64,000 nt of DNA from the NCBI GenBank assembly GCA_964476155.1, contig CAYYYS010000001.1, positions 186,001 to 250,000 on the forward strand, given 5' to 3'. The notes beneath the pieces are model-generated. The model saw only the letters and a program-made list of their open reading frames with translations, was not told the DNA's origin and made no database searches. The position numbers were made by a program, and so were the translations under genes. Positions 42,356 to 49,636 of this stretch are shown here, piece by piece (within the stretch, counting starts at the first letter, position 1; each line of letters opens with the position of its first letter). This DNA is from JAHIYU01 sp964476155. GTDB taxonomy: Bacteria > Krumholzibacteriota > Krumholzibacteriia > LZORAL124-64-63.

Positions 42356-43626
42356 CGCCGCACCTCGCCGCCCGATCCCGTGAAGGGATCATCGCCCCGG
42401 GCCACGGACCGGCGCAGGGCATCCAGGGCGAAGGCCACAGACAATTCCCGGTTGCGATAGCGATGCGGGCCGAACCGACAGCATCCCGCGAAGACGCCGT
42501 CTTCCGCAGCCAACCCGAGACAGACCGTGCCGACGGGTTTGTCCGGCGTTCCGCCGTCCGGGCCGGCGACACCGGTGATCGACAGGGCATAGTCGCTGCC
42601 GAAACGACCCCGGCAGCCGGCCGCCATCTCCCGGGCGGTCTCCAGACTCACGGCTCCGTGTGCCGCCAGGGTGGCGGGCGAAACGCCCAGGGCGCCGATC
42701 TTGATCTCGTTCGAATAGGTTAGCGCTCCACCCACGAAGCAGGCGGACGAACCCGCCGTCTCGGTCAGGGCGGCGCCCAGCAGTCCGCCGGTACAGGACT
42801 CGGCCACCGCAACGGTCCGGCCGGCAGCGATCAGGTCCGTCTGGACCACCTCGTTCAGGCCGCGGAGATCCCGCGCATAGACGTGATCGCCCAGGTCGGC
42901 GGCGAGCTTGTCGGCGAGTCCCGCGGGCAAGGCGTCGGCGTCGTCGCTCGCCACGACCTGCACGTCCACGCCCCAGCGTGTCAACCACCAGGACCAGTCC
43001 AGATCCGTATGCCGGGCGCGCAGGGATTCGGTCGCCCGGGCCAGGCCCGGTTCCGAAAAACGCACCGTGCGCATGAGCACGCTCGGCAACGATGCGCCCA
43101 ACAGGCCGCGTTCGCCGAGCCGGTCGACCACGAGCGGCCAGAGCGCCCGGATCTCCTGGGGAACACCCGGCAACAGCACCAGGGCGCGCCCGCGTGCGTC
43201 GCCCACCATGGCCGGCGCGGTACCCAGGGGATTGATCAGAGCCTCGAAACCGTTGGGCAGCAGCCCCTGCTTGATCATGTTTTCGTGATACGGGAACCCG
43301 TTCGCCGCACATAGGGCGCGCAGATGATCGGCCACCGACACGGTCTCCGTCATGGCGACGCCGCCCCACGCTGCCACGGCTTCGGCGGTCAGATCGTCGC
43401 GGGTCGGACCGAGTCCACCGGTTAGGATCACCAGGGCGCCCGTGGGTGCCGCGGTGAGCGCGGCATCGATACGGTCGGCACGGTCGGGCACCACCTGCAC
43501 CGCATCGACCGGAACACCGTGTGCGGCCAGGCGTCGCTGCAAAAAACCGGAATTGGTATCGACGGTGCGGCCGTTGAGGAGTTCGTCTCCCACGGCGACG
43601 AGCCAGGCCCGACACCGCGTTACCAT
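42352..43626 (-). CDS. cinA: CinA family nicotinamide-nucleotide amidohydrolase
   Basis: 424 residues from the ATG at 43626, which overlaps the pgpA stop by 7 bases. Domain 1 (COG1058, residues about 5-170) has AWLVAVGDELLNGRTVDTNS, LVILTGGLGPTRDDLTAEAV and VLLPGVPQEIRALWPLV. The C-terminal deamidase domain has TVAVAESCTGGLLGAALTET, VGGALTYSNEIKIGALGVSP, YALSITGVAGPDGGTPDKPV and GTVCLGLAAEDG. It recycles NMN; an ADP-ribose pyrophosphatase role is known for the N-terminal domain in some species. Despite its competence-linked name, no direct uptake role is implied. Confidence 0.94.
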   Translation of the reverse strand: MVTRCRAWLVAVGDELLNGRTVDTNSGFLQRRLAAHGVPVDAVQVVPDRADRIDAALTAAPTGALVILTGGLGPTRDDLTAEAVAAWGGVAMTETVSVADHLRALCAANGFPYHENMIKQGLLPNGFEALINPLGTAPAMVGDARGRALVLLPGVPQEIRALWPLVVDRLGERGLLGASLPSVLMRTVRFSEPGLARATESLRARHTDLDWSWWLTRWGVDVQVVASDDADALPAGLADKLAADLGDHVYARDLRGLNEVVQTDLIAAGRTVAVAESCTGGLLGAALTETAGSSACFVGGALTYSNEIKIGALGVSPATLAAHGAVSLETAREMAAGCRGRFGSDYALSITGVAGPDGGTPDKPVGTVCLGLAAEDGVFAGCCRFGPHRYRNRELSVAFALDALRRSVARGDDPFTGSGGEVRR

Positions 43627-44072
43627 CCGGTTACCGCCAAAGTCGCGCGCAGGAAGATATTGGCGTAGACGCCGGCGAGCAGGTCGTCGACGGTGATGCC
43701 CCACCCTCCGGGCAGACTCTCGGCGCGACGCACGGGGAAGGGTTTGGCGATATCGAAGACTCGGAACCAGAAAAAGCCCACCAGCCAGCCGACCCAGCCC
43801 GTGCTGATGCCGAGATAGGTCACCAACATGCCGGCGACCTCGTCGCTCACCACCTTGCGGGGGTCCTTGCCGTGGCGTCGCTCCATCCAGGTGGATGTGG
43901 GAATGGCGATGGCCGTGACCGTCACCAGCAGAATCAGCTGGGTGCGCAGACACACCGGCGAAACGAGACCCCAGATGACGGCAAAGACCAGGCTGGCCGC
44001 GGTTGCAGGTGCGAAGGGGGTGCAACCGGTGCCGCCGAAGGTGGCGAAGATATGGATCAGCAGGCTTTTCAA
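43620..44072 (-). CDS. pgpA: phosphatidylglycerophosphatase A
   Basis: 150 residues from a TTG at 44072, preceded by AGGGAG at 8 bases. A longer reading from 44129 adds 19 residues unlike the family. PgpA removes the phosphate from phosphatidylglycerol phosphate at the inner membrane. The family motifs are IFATFGGTGCTPFAPATAAS and DPRKVVSDEVAGMLVTY, then GWLVGFFWFRVFDIAKPFPV and LPGGWGITVDDLLAGVYAN. Three or four membrane helices are visible. Confidence 0.9.
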   Translation of the reverse strand: MKSLLIHIFATFGGTGCTPFAPATAASLVFAVIWGLVSPVCLRTQLILLVTVTAIAIPTSTWMERRHGKDPRKVVSDEVAGMLVTYLGISTGWVGWLVGFFWFRVFDIAKPFPVRRAESLPGGWGITVDDLLAGVYANIFLRATLAVTGW

Positions 44073-44142
44073 GCAGTCATCTCCCTGGAAAGCGAGAGGT
44101 CGGCAGAGAACACGAGCAGGGTAAGTCATGATGCCGATGCGG

Positions 44143-44700
44143 TCAACGCGTGGCGGGAGGCAGCAGAGTCAGGAGAGCATCAAGCGTAGCCGACACGCCT
44201 TCGCCGGTCAGGGCGCAGGCCGAAACGGCGGGGCCACCCCGACCGTTGAGCAAACGGTCCATGTCGGCCGTGGGAACGGCGTCCGGCAGATCGCGGTGGT
44301 TGTATTGCAGCACCAGGGGAAACGTCGCCGGTGACACGCCGCACGCGACGAGATGGGTGCCGAGTTCATCGAGCAGGACGAGGTTGGCGTCCTGCCGGGC
44401 AATCCGTCCGTCGGCGACGAAGACCACGCCGTGGGCCCCCCGCAGCAGATTCAGACGTTCAGCGACGCGCGCCAGGCGACCCGGCACGGCCACCAGGTGG
44501 AGGAGACCGTCGTAGCGGGTCAAGGGCAGGAACTCGCAACGATCTTCGGGGAACGCGGTATCGATCACCGTCAGGTCGGTCAACCGGTTCTCGGCCTCGG
44601 CCAACCGCAATAGATTGGACGTCTTGCCCGACAACCCCGGCCCGTAATAGACGAGACGGCGGATCGGCTCCGTGTTTGCGTCGGTGTTGAGTCTGACCAT
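44143..44700 (-). CDS. MglA-like small GTPase
   Basis: 185 residues from the ATG at 44700 (GGGAGTAGGTG upstream). MglA is a Ras-like switch controlling cell polarity and gliding in myxobacteria; related proteins are widespread. The P-loop is LVYYGPGLSGKTSNLLRL near residue 18, and VPGRLARVAERLNLLRGAHG holds the switch II region. The base-recognition motif reads YNHRDLPD where MglA has NKxD, an unusual Lys-to-His change that may alter nucleotide specificity. It lies 3 bases after the roadblock gene, its likely GTPase-activating partner. Confidence 0.85.
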   Translation of the reverse strand: MVRLNTDANTEPIRRLVYYGPGLSGKTSNLLRLAEAENRLTDLTVIDTAFPEDRCEFLPLTRYDGLLHLVAVPGRLARVAERLNLLRGAHGVVFVADGRIARQDANLVLLDELGTHLVACGVSPATFPLVLQYNHRDLPDAVPTADMDRLLNGRGGPAVSACALTGEGVSATLDALLTLLPPATR

Positions 44701-44703
44701 CAC

Positions 44704-45168
44704 CTACTCCCAGAACACGTCGTCGTCCGCAACCGGGGGGTGCGGCAACGTCGGTGCTGTTCCCGCCATCCCGAAGAGGTCGTTCAGCGCTTCGCACATG
44801 AGAGTCGCGGGTTCAGCCACCAAACGATAGGCCAGGCCCGCCGGCAGGCGCTGTTCGCATCGAACCAGCAGCAGCAGACCGAACTTCAGGGGACGAGCGT
44901 AGATCCGGTTCCGTTCATCCTGGACGAAGACGGGCTCGCCGGTGCTGTCGTCCTGAGCCATCCGGGCCGCCACGGTCACCGCTGAAACCAGCCGGCTCAG
45001 AGTGGAATCCGTATCCGGTTTGAGCCCCTCCCCGTGACGCGTCACGAGCCCACCACCACTGGTCGCCAGGATTACGCCGCTCACACCGTTACGCGCCACG
45101 AGCGCCTCGGCGGCGGTGGACATACGGCGATACACGTCGTCCTGGATGGGTGTGACGGTTTTCGCCAT
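44704..45168 (-). CDS. roadblock/LC7 domain protein (MglB-like)
   Basis: 154 residues from the ATG at 45168 with GGGAG upstream; an ATG four codons earlier is possible. The roadblock fold is visible in DVYRRMSTAAEALVARNGVS, GVILATSGGGLVTRHGEG, LSRLVSAVTVAARMAQ and IYARPLKFGLLLLVRCEQ. Members dimerise and act as GTPase-activating or scaffolding partners of MglA. A 30-residue tail rich in Pro and Asp follows the domain. The adjacency to the MglA gene strongly supports a functional pair; what polarity or motility process they control is unknown. Confidence 0.82.
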   Translation of the reverse strand: MAKTVTPIQDDVYRRMSTAAEALVARNGVSGVILATSGGGLVTRHGEGLKPDTDSTLSRLVSAVTVAARMAQDDSTGEPVFVQDERNRIYARPLKFGLLLLVRCEQRLPAGLAYRLVAEPATLMCEALNDLFGMAGTAPTLPHPPVADDDVFWE

Positions 45169-45265
45169 GGGCTCCCTCACGGCAACAGGAACATGGGAAC
45201 GCGCCGAGCGGACGCGCCCTTGGGGTCTCCATCGTGGTATCGGCTGGTATCAGAAGGACTTGAAG

Positions 45266-45916
45266 TCAGAAGTCCCTGCGGAACTGGAAGGCGCGCTGGA
45301 GAGTCGCCTCGTCCGTGTAGGCCAGGGCGCCCCCCACGGGGATACCCGTGGCGAGACGCGTCACTTTGAGGTCCGTTGCCGCGAACAGGCGCTGGATGTA
45401 CAGGGCGGTGGCTTCGCCTTCCACGCTGGCGTCCAGGGCCAGGATCAGCTCGGTGACATCGTCCTCGGCCACACGGCGCAAGAGCCGGTCGAAGGGCAGA
45501 TCCTCGACGCGTACGCCGTCCAGGGGCGACAGGAGTTTGCCCAATACGAAGTAACGACCGCGAAAGAAGCCGGCCTTTTCGAACGAGAGGATATCCACGG
45601 GCGAAGCGGTGACACAGAGCAGGCTCGGCTCACGACTCGGTGATCGGCAGATGGCACAGGGCTCGTCTTCGGTGATGGCCCCGCACCGGCTGCAGTTGCG
45701 CACCTTTTCGCGGGCCTCGGAGATGGCTTCGGCCAGTTCGGCCGGCACGTCGTTCTCGCGTTGGATCAGTTCCACGGCGATACGCGTGGCCGACTTGCGT
45801 CCCAGGCCGGGCAGACGCCCCAACGCGCGCACCAGCCGCTCGAGGGCGGGCGACTGGAACTCGCCGCCGTCTCGGAGCGTCCGGGTTTGCTTCGCGGAGG
45901 GTGTGGAGTGATCCAA
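45266..45916 (-). CDS. recR: recombination mediator protein RecR
   Basis: 216 residues. RecR, with RecF/RecO, loads RecA at gaps. The HhH region is ALERLVRALGRLPGLGRKSA and TRIAVELIQ. The zinc finger reads NCSRCGAITEDEPCAICRSP. The Toprim domain has LLCVTASPVDILSFEKAGFF, YFVLGKLLSPLDGVRVEDLP and ELILALDASVEGEATALYIQ, then VTRLATGIPVGGALAYTDEA. It follows ybaB by 4 bases in the conserved dnaX-ybaB-recR cluster. About 18 residues precede the usual N-terminus. Confidence 0.95.
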   Translation of the reverse strand: MDHSTPSAKQTRTLRDGGEFQSPALERLVRALGRLPGLGRKSATRIAVELIQRENDVPAELAEAISEAREKVRNCSRCGAITEDEPCAICRSPSREPSLLCVTASPVDILSFEKAGFFRGRYFVLGKLLSPLDGVRVEDLPFDRLLRRVAEDDVTELILALDASVEGEATALYIQRLFAATDLKVTRLATGIPVGGALAYTDEATLQRAFQFRRDF

Positions 45917-45920
45917 GAGG

Positions 45921-46235
45921 TTACATCCCGGGCATGCCAGGCAGGTTCATGCCGCCGGTAACCGACCCCATGTCCTGCTCGACCATCTCGTCGACCTTGC
46001 GCACGGCCTCATTCACGGCCGACAACACCAGGTCCTGCAGGAATTCCACGTCCTCGGGGTCGAGAATCTCGGGCTTGATCGCCAGGGCGGTCAGTTCGTG
46101 CTTGCCGGTCATGGAGGCGCTCACCTGGCCGCCAGCCACCTCGACGGTCACGGACTTCTTGGCCAGCTCCTCCTGGGCCACGGCCATCTTCTTTTGCATT
46201 TCCTGGGCCTGTTTCATCAGGGCGCGGATGTCCAT
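45921..46235 (-). CDS. ybaB: YbaB/EbfC family nucleoid-associated protein
   Basis: 104 residues from the ATG at 46235, with AAGGAGACGAT upstream. The family core is MDIRALMKQAQEMQKKMAVA and QEELAKKSVTVEVAGGQVSA, then TALAIKPEILDPEDVEFLQD and LVLSAVNEAVRKVDE. The Met/Gly-rich C-terminus is typical. The protein binds DNA as a dimer and is almost always encoded between dnaX and recR, as here. Confidence 0.95.
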   Translation of the reverse strand: MDIRALMKQAQEMQKKMAVAQEELAKKSVTVEVAGGQVSASMTGKHELTALAIKPEILDPEDVEFLQDLVLSAVNEAVRKVDEMVEQDMGSVTGGMNLPGMPGM

Positions 46236-46269
46236 ATCGTCTCCTTCTCCCCCCGTCGAACGGGAGTCT

Positions 46270-48039
46270 CTATTCGTCCTCGTTACCGGTCGATTCTCGG
46301 GGGCGTTGCCAGTCCTCGCGCTCGCCGTCGGGAACAGCCTCGGCATCCAGCATGCGGACCAGGTCGCCCAGGGCGGCGTCCTTGCCACAGGCCTTGCGCA
46401 GCGCTTCGTCCTCGGTGGGCGCCACGGTACGCCGCAAGGCCTCACGATGCTCGGCGCGCGCCGTGTCCTCGCCGCTGACCACGCTCAGGACAAGATCCTT
46501 GCCAAGGTGCTTGCGGGACGCCTCCTGCAGAACCTCGAGTGACTGCTCGACCTGTTTGAGCTGGAAGGTCTTCTCGGCAGGAAAGCTGATCACTACGCGG
46601 TTGCCCTCGTCCGAAGGCATTCCCTCCAGGATACAGGCGCCCAGGGCGGGATAGCGTGAGAGCAGACCTTCCACCAGGCCCGACCAGCCAGAAACGGTGC
46701 TGGCCGCGGCCACCTTGTAGGCTTCGGGGCCTGTGGGCGCGGGAGACTCGTCAGCCGTCGAAATGGGTGCAGCTTGGTGCTCGGCTGGAGCCAACGTCGC
46801 GGACGGTGCCGCTTCGCGGGCCTGCGATGCGCCGCCGGGAGTGTTCGCCGTGCGCTTGAGGCCGTCGCTCGGTGAGCCGGATGCACCACCGCCAAAGGAG
46901 GATCCGGTGAGCGATTCAAGTCGCCGTACGAGGTCCGACAGCAGCACGCGCGACTCCATGAGTGTCAGTTCCACCAGCATGGCCTCCAGCAACACGCGTG
47001 GCTGGGTGCTGCGGTGGATACGTTCGAAGCCGTGGCCGGCACGGTCGAGCAACGCCAGCAGATCCTGGACCGCGAAGCGCTTGCTCTGCTCCAGGAGGAC
47101 CTGTAACTGATCCTCGGGCAAGAGGATGCCGCCGGCCAGTTCGGGATCGACCCGCAGCAACAACAGGTGGCGCAGGTTGTTGACCAGATCGCGGGCGAAA
47201 TCGTCGAGGTTCTGTCCGCTCGAAGCGGAGGTCTCGGCAACCTGCAGGGCGCGCGCGGGGTCGTGGGCCAGGATCGCCTCGTTCAACTCGGTAAAGACGT
47301 CTGCACGCACAAGTCCGAAGAGATCGATGACGGCCTGCTCGTCGACGTCATCGTCGCAGGCGGCCAGGATCTGGTCGAGGATACTCAGAGCGTCGCGCAT
47401 GGAGCCCTCGGCCTGGGCCACGATCAGGCGCAGGGCGCCCGCGTCCAGGGACTTGCCCTCGGCCGCGACGATCTCGTTCACACGTCCCGACAACTCTTCG
47501 CGCGACAACAACCGGAAATCGAAGCGCTGGCAACGCGAAAGGATGGTGCGCGGGATGCGATTGGGTTCGGTCGTGGCGAAGAAGAAGAAAACGCGCGACG
47601 GGGGTTCTTCGAGGATCTTCAGCAGGGCGTTGAAAGCGCCCTTCGAGAGCATGTGGACCTCATCGATGATAAACACCCGGTTGGCGCCCTGGCTCGGCGT
47701 GTACTGGGCCATGTCGCGCAGTTCGCGGATGTTGTCGACGCCCGTATGGGACGCGGCGTCGATCTCCAGAACATCCAGGTAGGTGCCGGCGGCGATACCT
47801 TTGCAGATCTCGCAGCAACCACAGGGTTCGTCCGTCGCGCCCTCGTGACAGTTGAGGGCCTTGGCGAGCAGACGCGCCACGGTGGTCTTGCCGCAGCCGC
47901 GCGAACCGGAGAAAAGATAGGCGTGGGAGAGCTTGTCCTTGCGCAAGGCAGCACGCAGGGTCTGGGTCACATGCTCCTGCCCCACCACTTCGGTGAACGT
48001 CGAGGGACGATACTTGCGGGCCAGGGCGTGGTAGGACAT
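46270..48039 (-). CDS. dnaX: DNA polymerase III subunits gamma/tau
   Basis: 589 residues from the ATG at 48039 with AGGGAG upstream; the 43 in-frame upstream codons overlap the SRP RNA gene and are not coding. SYHALARKYRPSTFTEVVGQ opens the clamp-loader ATPase; Walker A is LFSGSRGCGKTTVARLLAKA. The zinc cluster is CHEGATDEPCGCCEICKG, and VFIIDEVHMLSKGAFNALLK holds Walker B. FFFATTEPNRIPRTILSRCQ is sensor I. After residue 370 comes a Ser/Ala/Pro-rich linker and the tau-specific C-terminus. No clear slippery frameshift site was seen. Confidence 0.96.
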   Translation of the reverse strand: MSYHALARKYRPSTFTEVVGQEHVTQTLRAALRKDKLSHAYLFSGSRGCGKTTVARLLAKALNCHEGATDEPCGCCEICKGIAAGTYLDVLEIDAASHTGVDNIRELRDMAQYTPSQGANRVFIIDEVHMLSKGAFNALLKILEEPPSRVFFFFATTEPNRIPRTILSRCQRFDFRLLSREELSGRVNEIVAAEGKSLDAGALRLIVAQAEGSMRDALSILDQILAACDDDVDEQAVIDLFGLVRADVFTELNEAILAHDPARALQVAETSASSGQNLDDFARDLVNNLRHLLLLRVDPELAGGILLPEDQLQVLLEQSKRFAVQDLLALLDRAGHGFERIHRSTQPRVLLEAMLVELTLMESRVLLSDLVRRLESLTGSSFGGGASGSPSDGLKRTANTPGGASQAREAAPSATLAPAEHQAAPISTADESPAPTGPEAYKVAAASTVSGWSGLVEGLLSRYPALGACILEGMPSDEGNRVVISFPAEKTFQLKQVEQSLEVLQEASRKHLGKDLVLSVVSGEDTARAEHREALRRTVAPTEDEALRKACGKDAALGDLVRMLDAEAVPDGEREDWQRPRESTGNEDE

Positions 48040-48069
48040 GGCTCCCTGTGGTGCTGAATGTGAGAAGGT

Positions 48070-48166
48070 GGGCCAGGCTGACGATGCACACGTCGACTTC
48101 CGCGTACAGCTGCTACTTTCCAGTCCTGACTGAGTTAGCTCGCCGGCGTCGCAACGGGCCTGACCC
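48070..48166 (-). ncRNA. ffs: signal recognition particle RNA, small bacterial type (4.5S)
   Basis: 97 bases. The 5' end GGGTCAGGC pairs perfectly over 9 positions (one G-U) with the 3' end GCCTGGCCC. The apical domain carries GTCAGGACTGGAAAGTAGCA, the SRP RNA signature with the GGAA tetraloop and the Ffh-binding AGCAGC side. The descending strand has GACGTGTGCATCGTC, similar to E. coli 4.5S. The position directly upstream of dnaX is a classical ffs location. It works with Ffh and the FtsY encoded at 15108-16115. Confidence 0.9.
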
Positions 48167-48184
48167 ATCGTATCGTATCTATGG

Positions 48185-48260
48185 TGGTGGAGATGAGCGG
48201 GCTCGAACCGCCGACCCCCACGTTGCGAACGTGGTGCTCTCCCAGCTGAGCTACATCCCC
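48185..48260 (-). tRNA. tRNA-Ala (anticodon CGC)
   Basis: 76 bases with encoded CCA. Acceptor GGGGATG pairs with CATCTCC (one G-U), discriminator A. The anticodon arm CCACG-TTCGCAA-CGTGG gives CGC, reading the Ala codon GCG. The T arm is GGCGG-TTCGAGC-CCGCT. It lies 18 bases upstream of the SRP RNA gene on the same strand. The G-U pair in the acceptor stem is at position 3-70, the alanine identity element. Confidence 0.95.
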
Positions 48261-48310
48261 ACCTTAAGTCTGTTTCGAATCAGTCGCGACTCATTATCCA
48301 CTCGAATCGA

Positions 48311-48400
48311 TGGCGGAGAGGCAGGGATTCGAACCCTGGGAACACCTAAGTGTTCAACGGTTTTCGAGACCGCCCCGTTCAACCACTCCGGCACCTCTCC
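48311..48400 (-). tRNA. tRNA-Ser (anticodon CGA)
   Basis: 90 bases with encoded CCA. Acceptor GGAGAGG pairs with CCTCTCC, discriminator G. The anticodon arm GCGGT-CTCGAAA-ACCGT gives CGA. A long variable arm (GAACACTTAGGTGTTC) marks it as a class II serine tRNA. The T arm is CAGGG-TTCGAAT-CCCTG. Confidence 0.95.
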
Positions 48401-48416
48401 CACATATCGAGCGAAC

Positions 48417-48504
48417 TGGCGGAGAGTCAGGGATTCGAACCCTGGGTACCTTGCGGTACACACGATTTCCAGTCGTGCCGATTCGACCGCTCTCGCAACT
48501 CTCC
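48417..48504 (-). tRNA. tRNA-Ser (anticodon GGA)
   Basis: 88 bases with encoded CCA. Acceptor GGAGAGT pairs with ACTCTCC, discriminator G. The anticodon arm CACGA-CTGGAAA-TCGTG gives GGA. The long variable arm GTACCGCAAGGTAC supports a serine assignment. It lies 16 bases from tRNA-Ser(CGA). Confidence 0.95.
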
Positions 48505-48573
48505 GCCCGTTTCGTCGCGCGCGCAATATAGCATGGGTATGCCCTAAAATCAACATACGGCGACGTTTCCGAC

Positions 48574-49050
48574 TCAAGAGTCGCGAAGACGGCGGAAAAA
48601 AGCGCGCAGCAGTTCGGCGGACTCCGCCTCGAGGATGCCGCCAACCACCTCGAAGTCCAGATTGTAGGGGTTGTCCACCAGCAGCCGGCTTTTCGAAACC
48701 AAGGCGCCCGCACGAGGATCCGGCGCCCCGTAAACGATCCGACGGGGGCGTCCCAGCATGATGGCGCCGGTGCACATGGTGCAGGGCTCCAGGGTCGAAT
48801 AGAGAGTGCAGTCGTCGAGACGCCAGTCGCCCAGGGTAGAAGACGCCGCGCCAAGGGCCAGGATTTCCGCGTGAGCGGTGGGATCGGTCGAGACCTCGAC
48901 CTGATTGCGTCCCTTGCCGACCAAACAACCATCGCGAACGACCACTGCACCAACCGGCACATCGCCGGCCTCCGCGGCCAGACGGGCCTCATCGAGGGCG
49001 ATCCGCATCCACTGCTCGTGGGTCGCAAAGTGGTTTTCGACCGGACTCAT
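48574..49050 (-). CDS. tadA: tRNA-specific adenosine deaminase
   Basis: 158 residues from the ATG at 49050, 9 bases after GGAGGAG; two earlier in-frame starts overlap the ribosome binding site or a terminator. TadA converts A34 to inosine in tRNA-Arg(ACG). The zinc motifs are PTAHAEILAL and STLEPCTMCTGAIMLGRPRR. PVGAVVVRDGCLVGKGRNQ and VVGGILEAESAELLRAFF are family-typical. Its substrate gene, tRNA-Arg(ACG), lies 154 bases upstream on the same strand. An intrinsic terminator stands directly ahead of the tadA ribosome binding site. Confidence 0.95.
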   Translation of the reverse strand: MSPVENHFATHEQWMRIALDEARLAAEAGDVPVGAVVVRDGCLVGKGRNQVEVSTDPTAHAEILALGAASSTLGDWRLDDCTLYSTLEPCTMCTGAIMLGRPRRIVYGAPDPRAGALVSKSRLLVDNPYNLDFEVVGGILEAESAELLRAFFRRLRDS

Positions 49051-49065
49051 GGCGGTCTCCTCCAT

Positions 49066-49086
49066 AAAAAACCCGCGCAAGGCGGG
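49066..49086 (-). terminator. intrinsic terminator immediately upstream of tadA (possible attenuator)
   Basis: On the minus strand CCCGC (49086-49082), loop CTTGC, GCGGG (49076-49072), then six T (49071-49066). It ends directly before ATGGAGGAG, the tadA ribosome binding site, only 16 bases from the start codon. Any transcript entering from upstream must pass it. The stem is short (5 bp), so termination may be partial. Confidence 0.6.
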
Positions 49087-49160
49087 CGTAACGAAGCGGC
49101 GCGCCGGACTCTATCATGCGCTCCGTGCCCCGGCAAGACTGACGGCTACTGGTGAATCCC

Positions 49161-49198
49161 CCAAAAGAAGGCCCCGCCGCTTCAATGCGACGGGGCCT
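49161..49198 (-). terminator. intrinsic terminator after tRNA-Arg(ACG)
   Basis: On the minus strand AGGCCCCGTCGC (49198-49187) pairs with GCGGCGGGGCCT (49180-49169), 12 positions with one mismatch, followed by TCTTTT. It begins 6 bases after the CCA of tRNA-Arg and ends the three-tRNA transcript Ser-Ser-Arg. Confidence 0.85.
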
Positions 49199-49203
49199 CG
49201 AGA

Positions 49204-49280
49204 TGGTACGCCCAGGAGGATTCGAACCCCCAACCTCCTGGTCCGTAGCCAGACGCTCTATCCAGTTGAGCTATGGGCGC
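49204..49280 (-). tRNA. tRNA-Arg (anticodon ACG)
   Basis: 77 bases with encoded CCA. Acceptor GCGCCCA pairs with TGGGCGT, discriminator A. The anticodon loop CTACGGA gives ACG; A34 is the target of the TadA encoded just downstream. The T arm is GGGGG-TTCGAAT-CCTCC. Confidence 0.95.
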
Positions 49281-49304
49281 ACCTTTATTCCGAACCAACG
49301 AGTC

Positions 49305-49392
<88 letters not shown>

Positions 49393-49403
49393 CCGATTCG
49401 ATC

Positions 49404-49490
49404 TGGCGGAGGGCGAGGGACTCGAACCCCCAAGGGATCTCTCCCGGCGGTTTTCAAGACCGCTGCCTTACCAATTAGGACTAGCCCTCC
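49404..49490 (-). tRNA. tRNA-Ser (anticodon TGA)
   Basis: 87 bases with encoded CCA. Acceptor GGAGGGC pairs with GCCCTCC. The anticodon arm GCGGT-CTTGAAA-ACCGC gives TGA, reading UCA and probably other UCN codons. The long variable arm GGGAGAGATCCC supports serine. The D arm (GTCCTAATTGGTAAGGC) differs from that of the other three serine tRNAs. First gene of the tRNA cluster in transcription order. Confidence 0.92.
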
Positions 49491-49636
49491 AGCTTTCCGT
49501 GCCAGGGGCCCCGCCGGACGGCTGCGCCATGTGCTGGTCCTATGAACCAGTGCTAGCCTGATTATCCAGCGTCAGCCTACCCCGATCGTCCGGCTCTAAA
49601 CCGGCTCACAGTCGTGATTACCGACGGGCCAGCACG

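Noticed and set aside
43627..44025. Upstream extension of the cinA reading frame
   Set aside because: It runs through pgpA in another frame. CinA homology starts at the ATG at 43626.
46270..48039. Programmed frameshift in dnaX producing gamma and tau
   Set aside because: I looked for an A-rich slippery heptamer followed by a hairpin between the ATPase and the tau tail and found none convincing.
49491..49636. Promoter for the tRNA cluster (GATAAT near 49557)
   Set aside because: A -10-like hexamer is present but no -35 hexamer at proper spacing; nothing else was recognisable in this gap.
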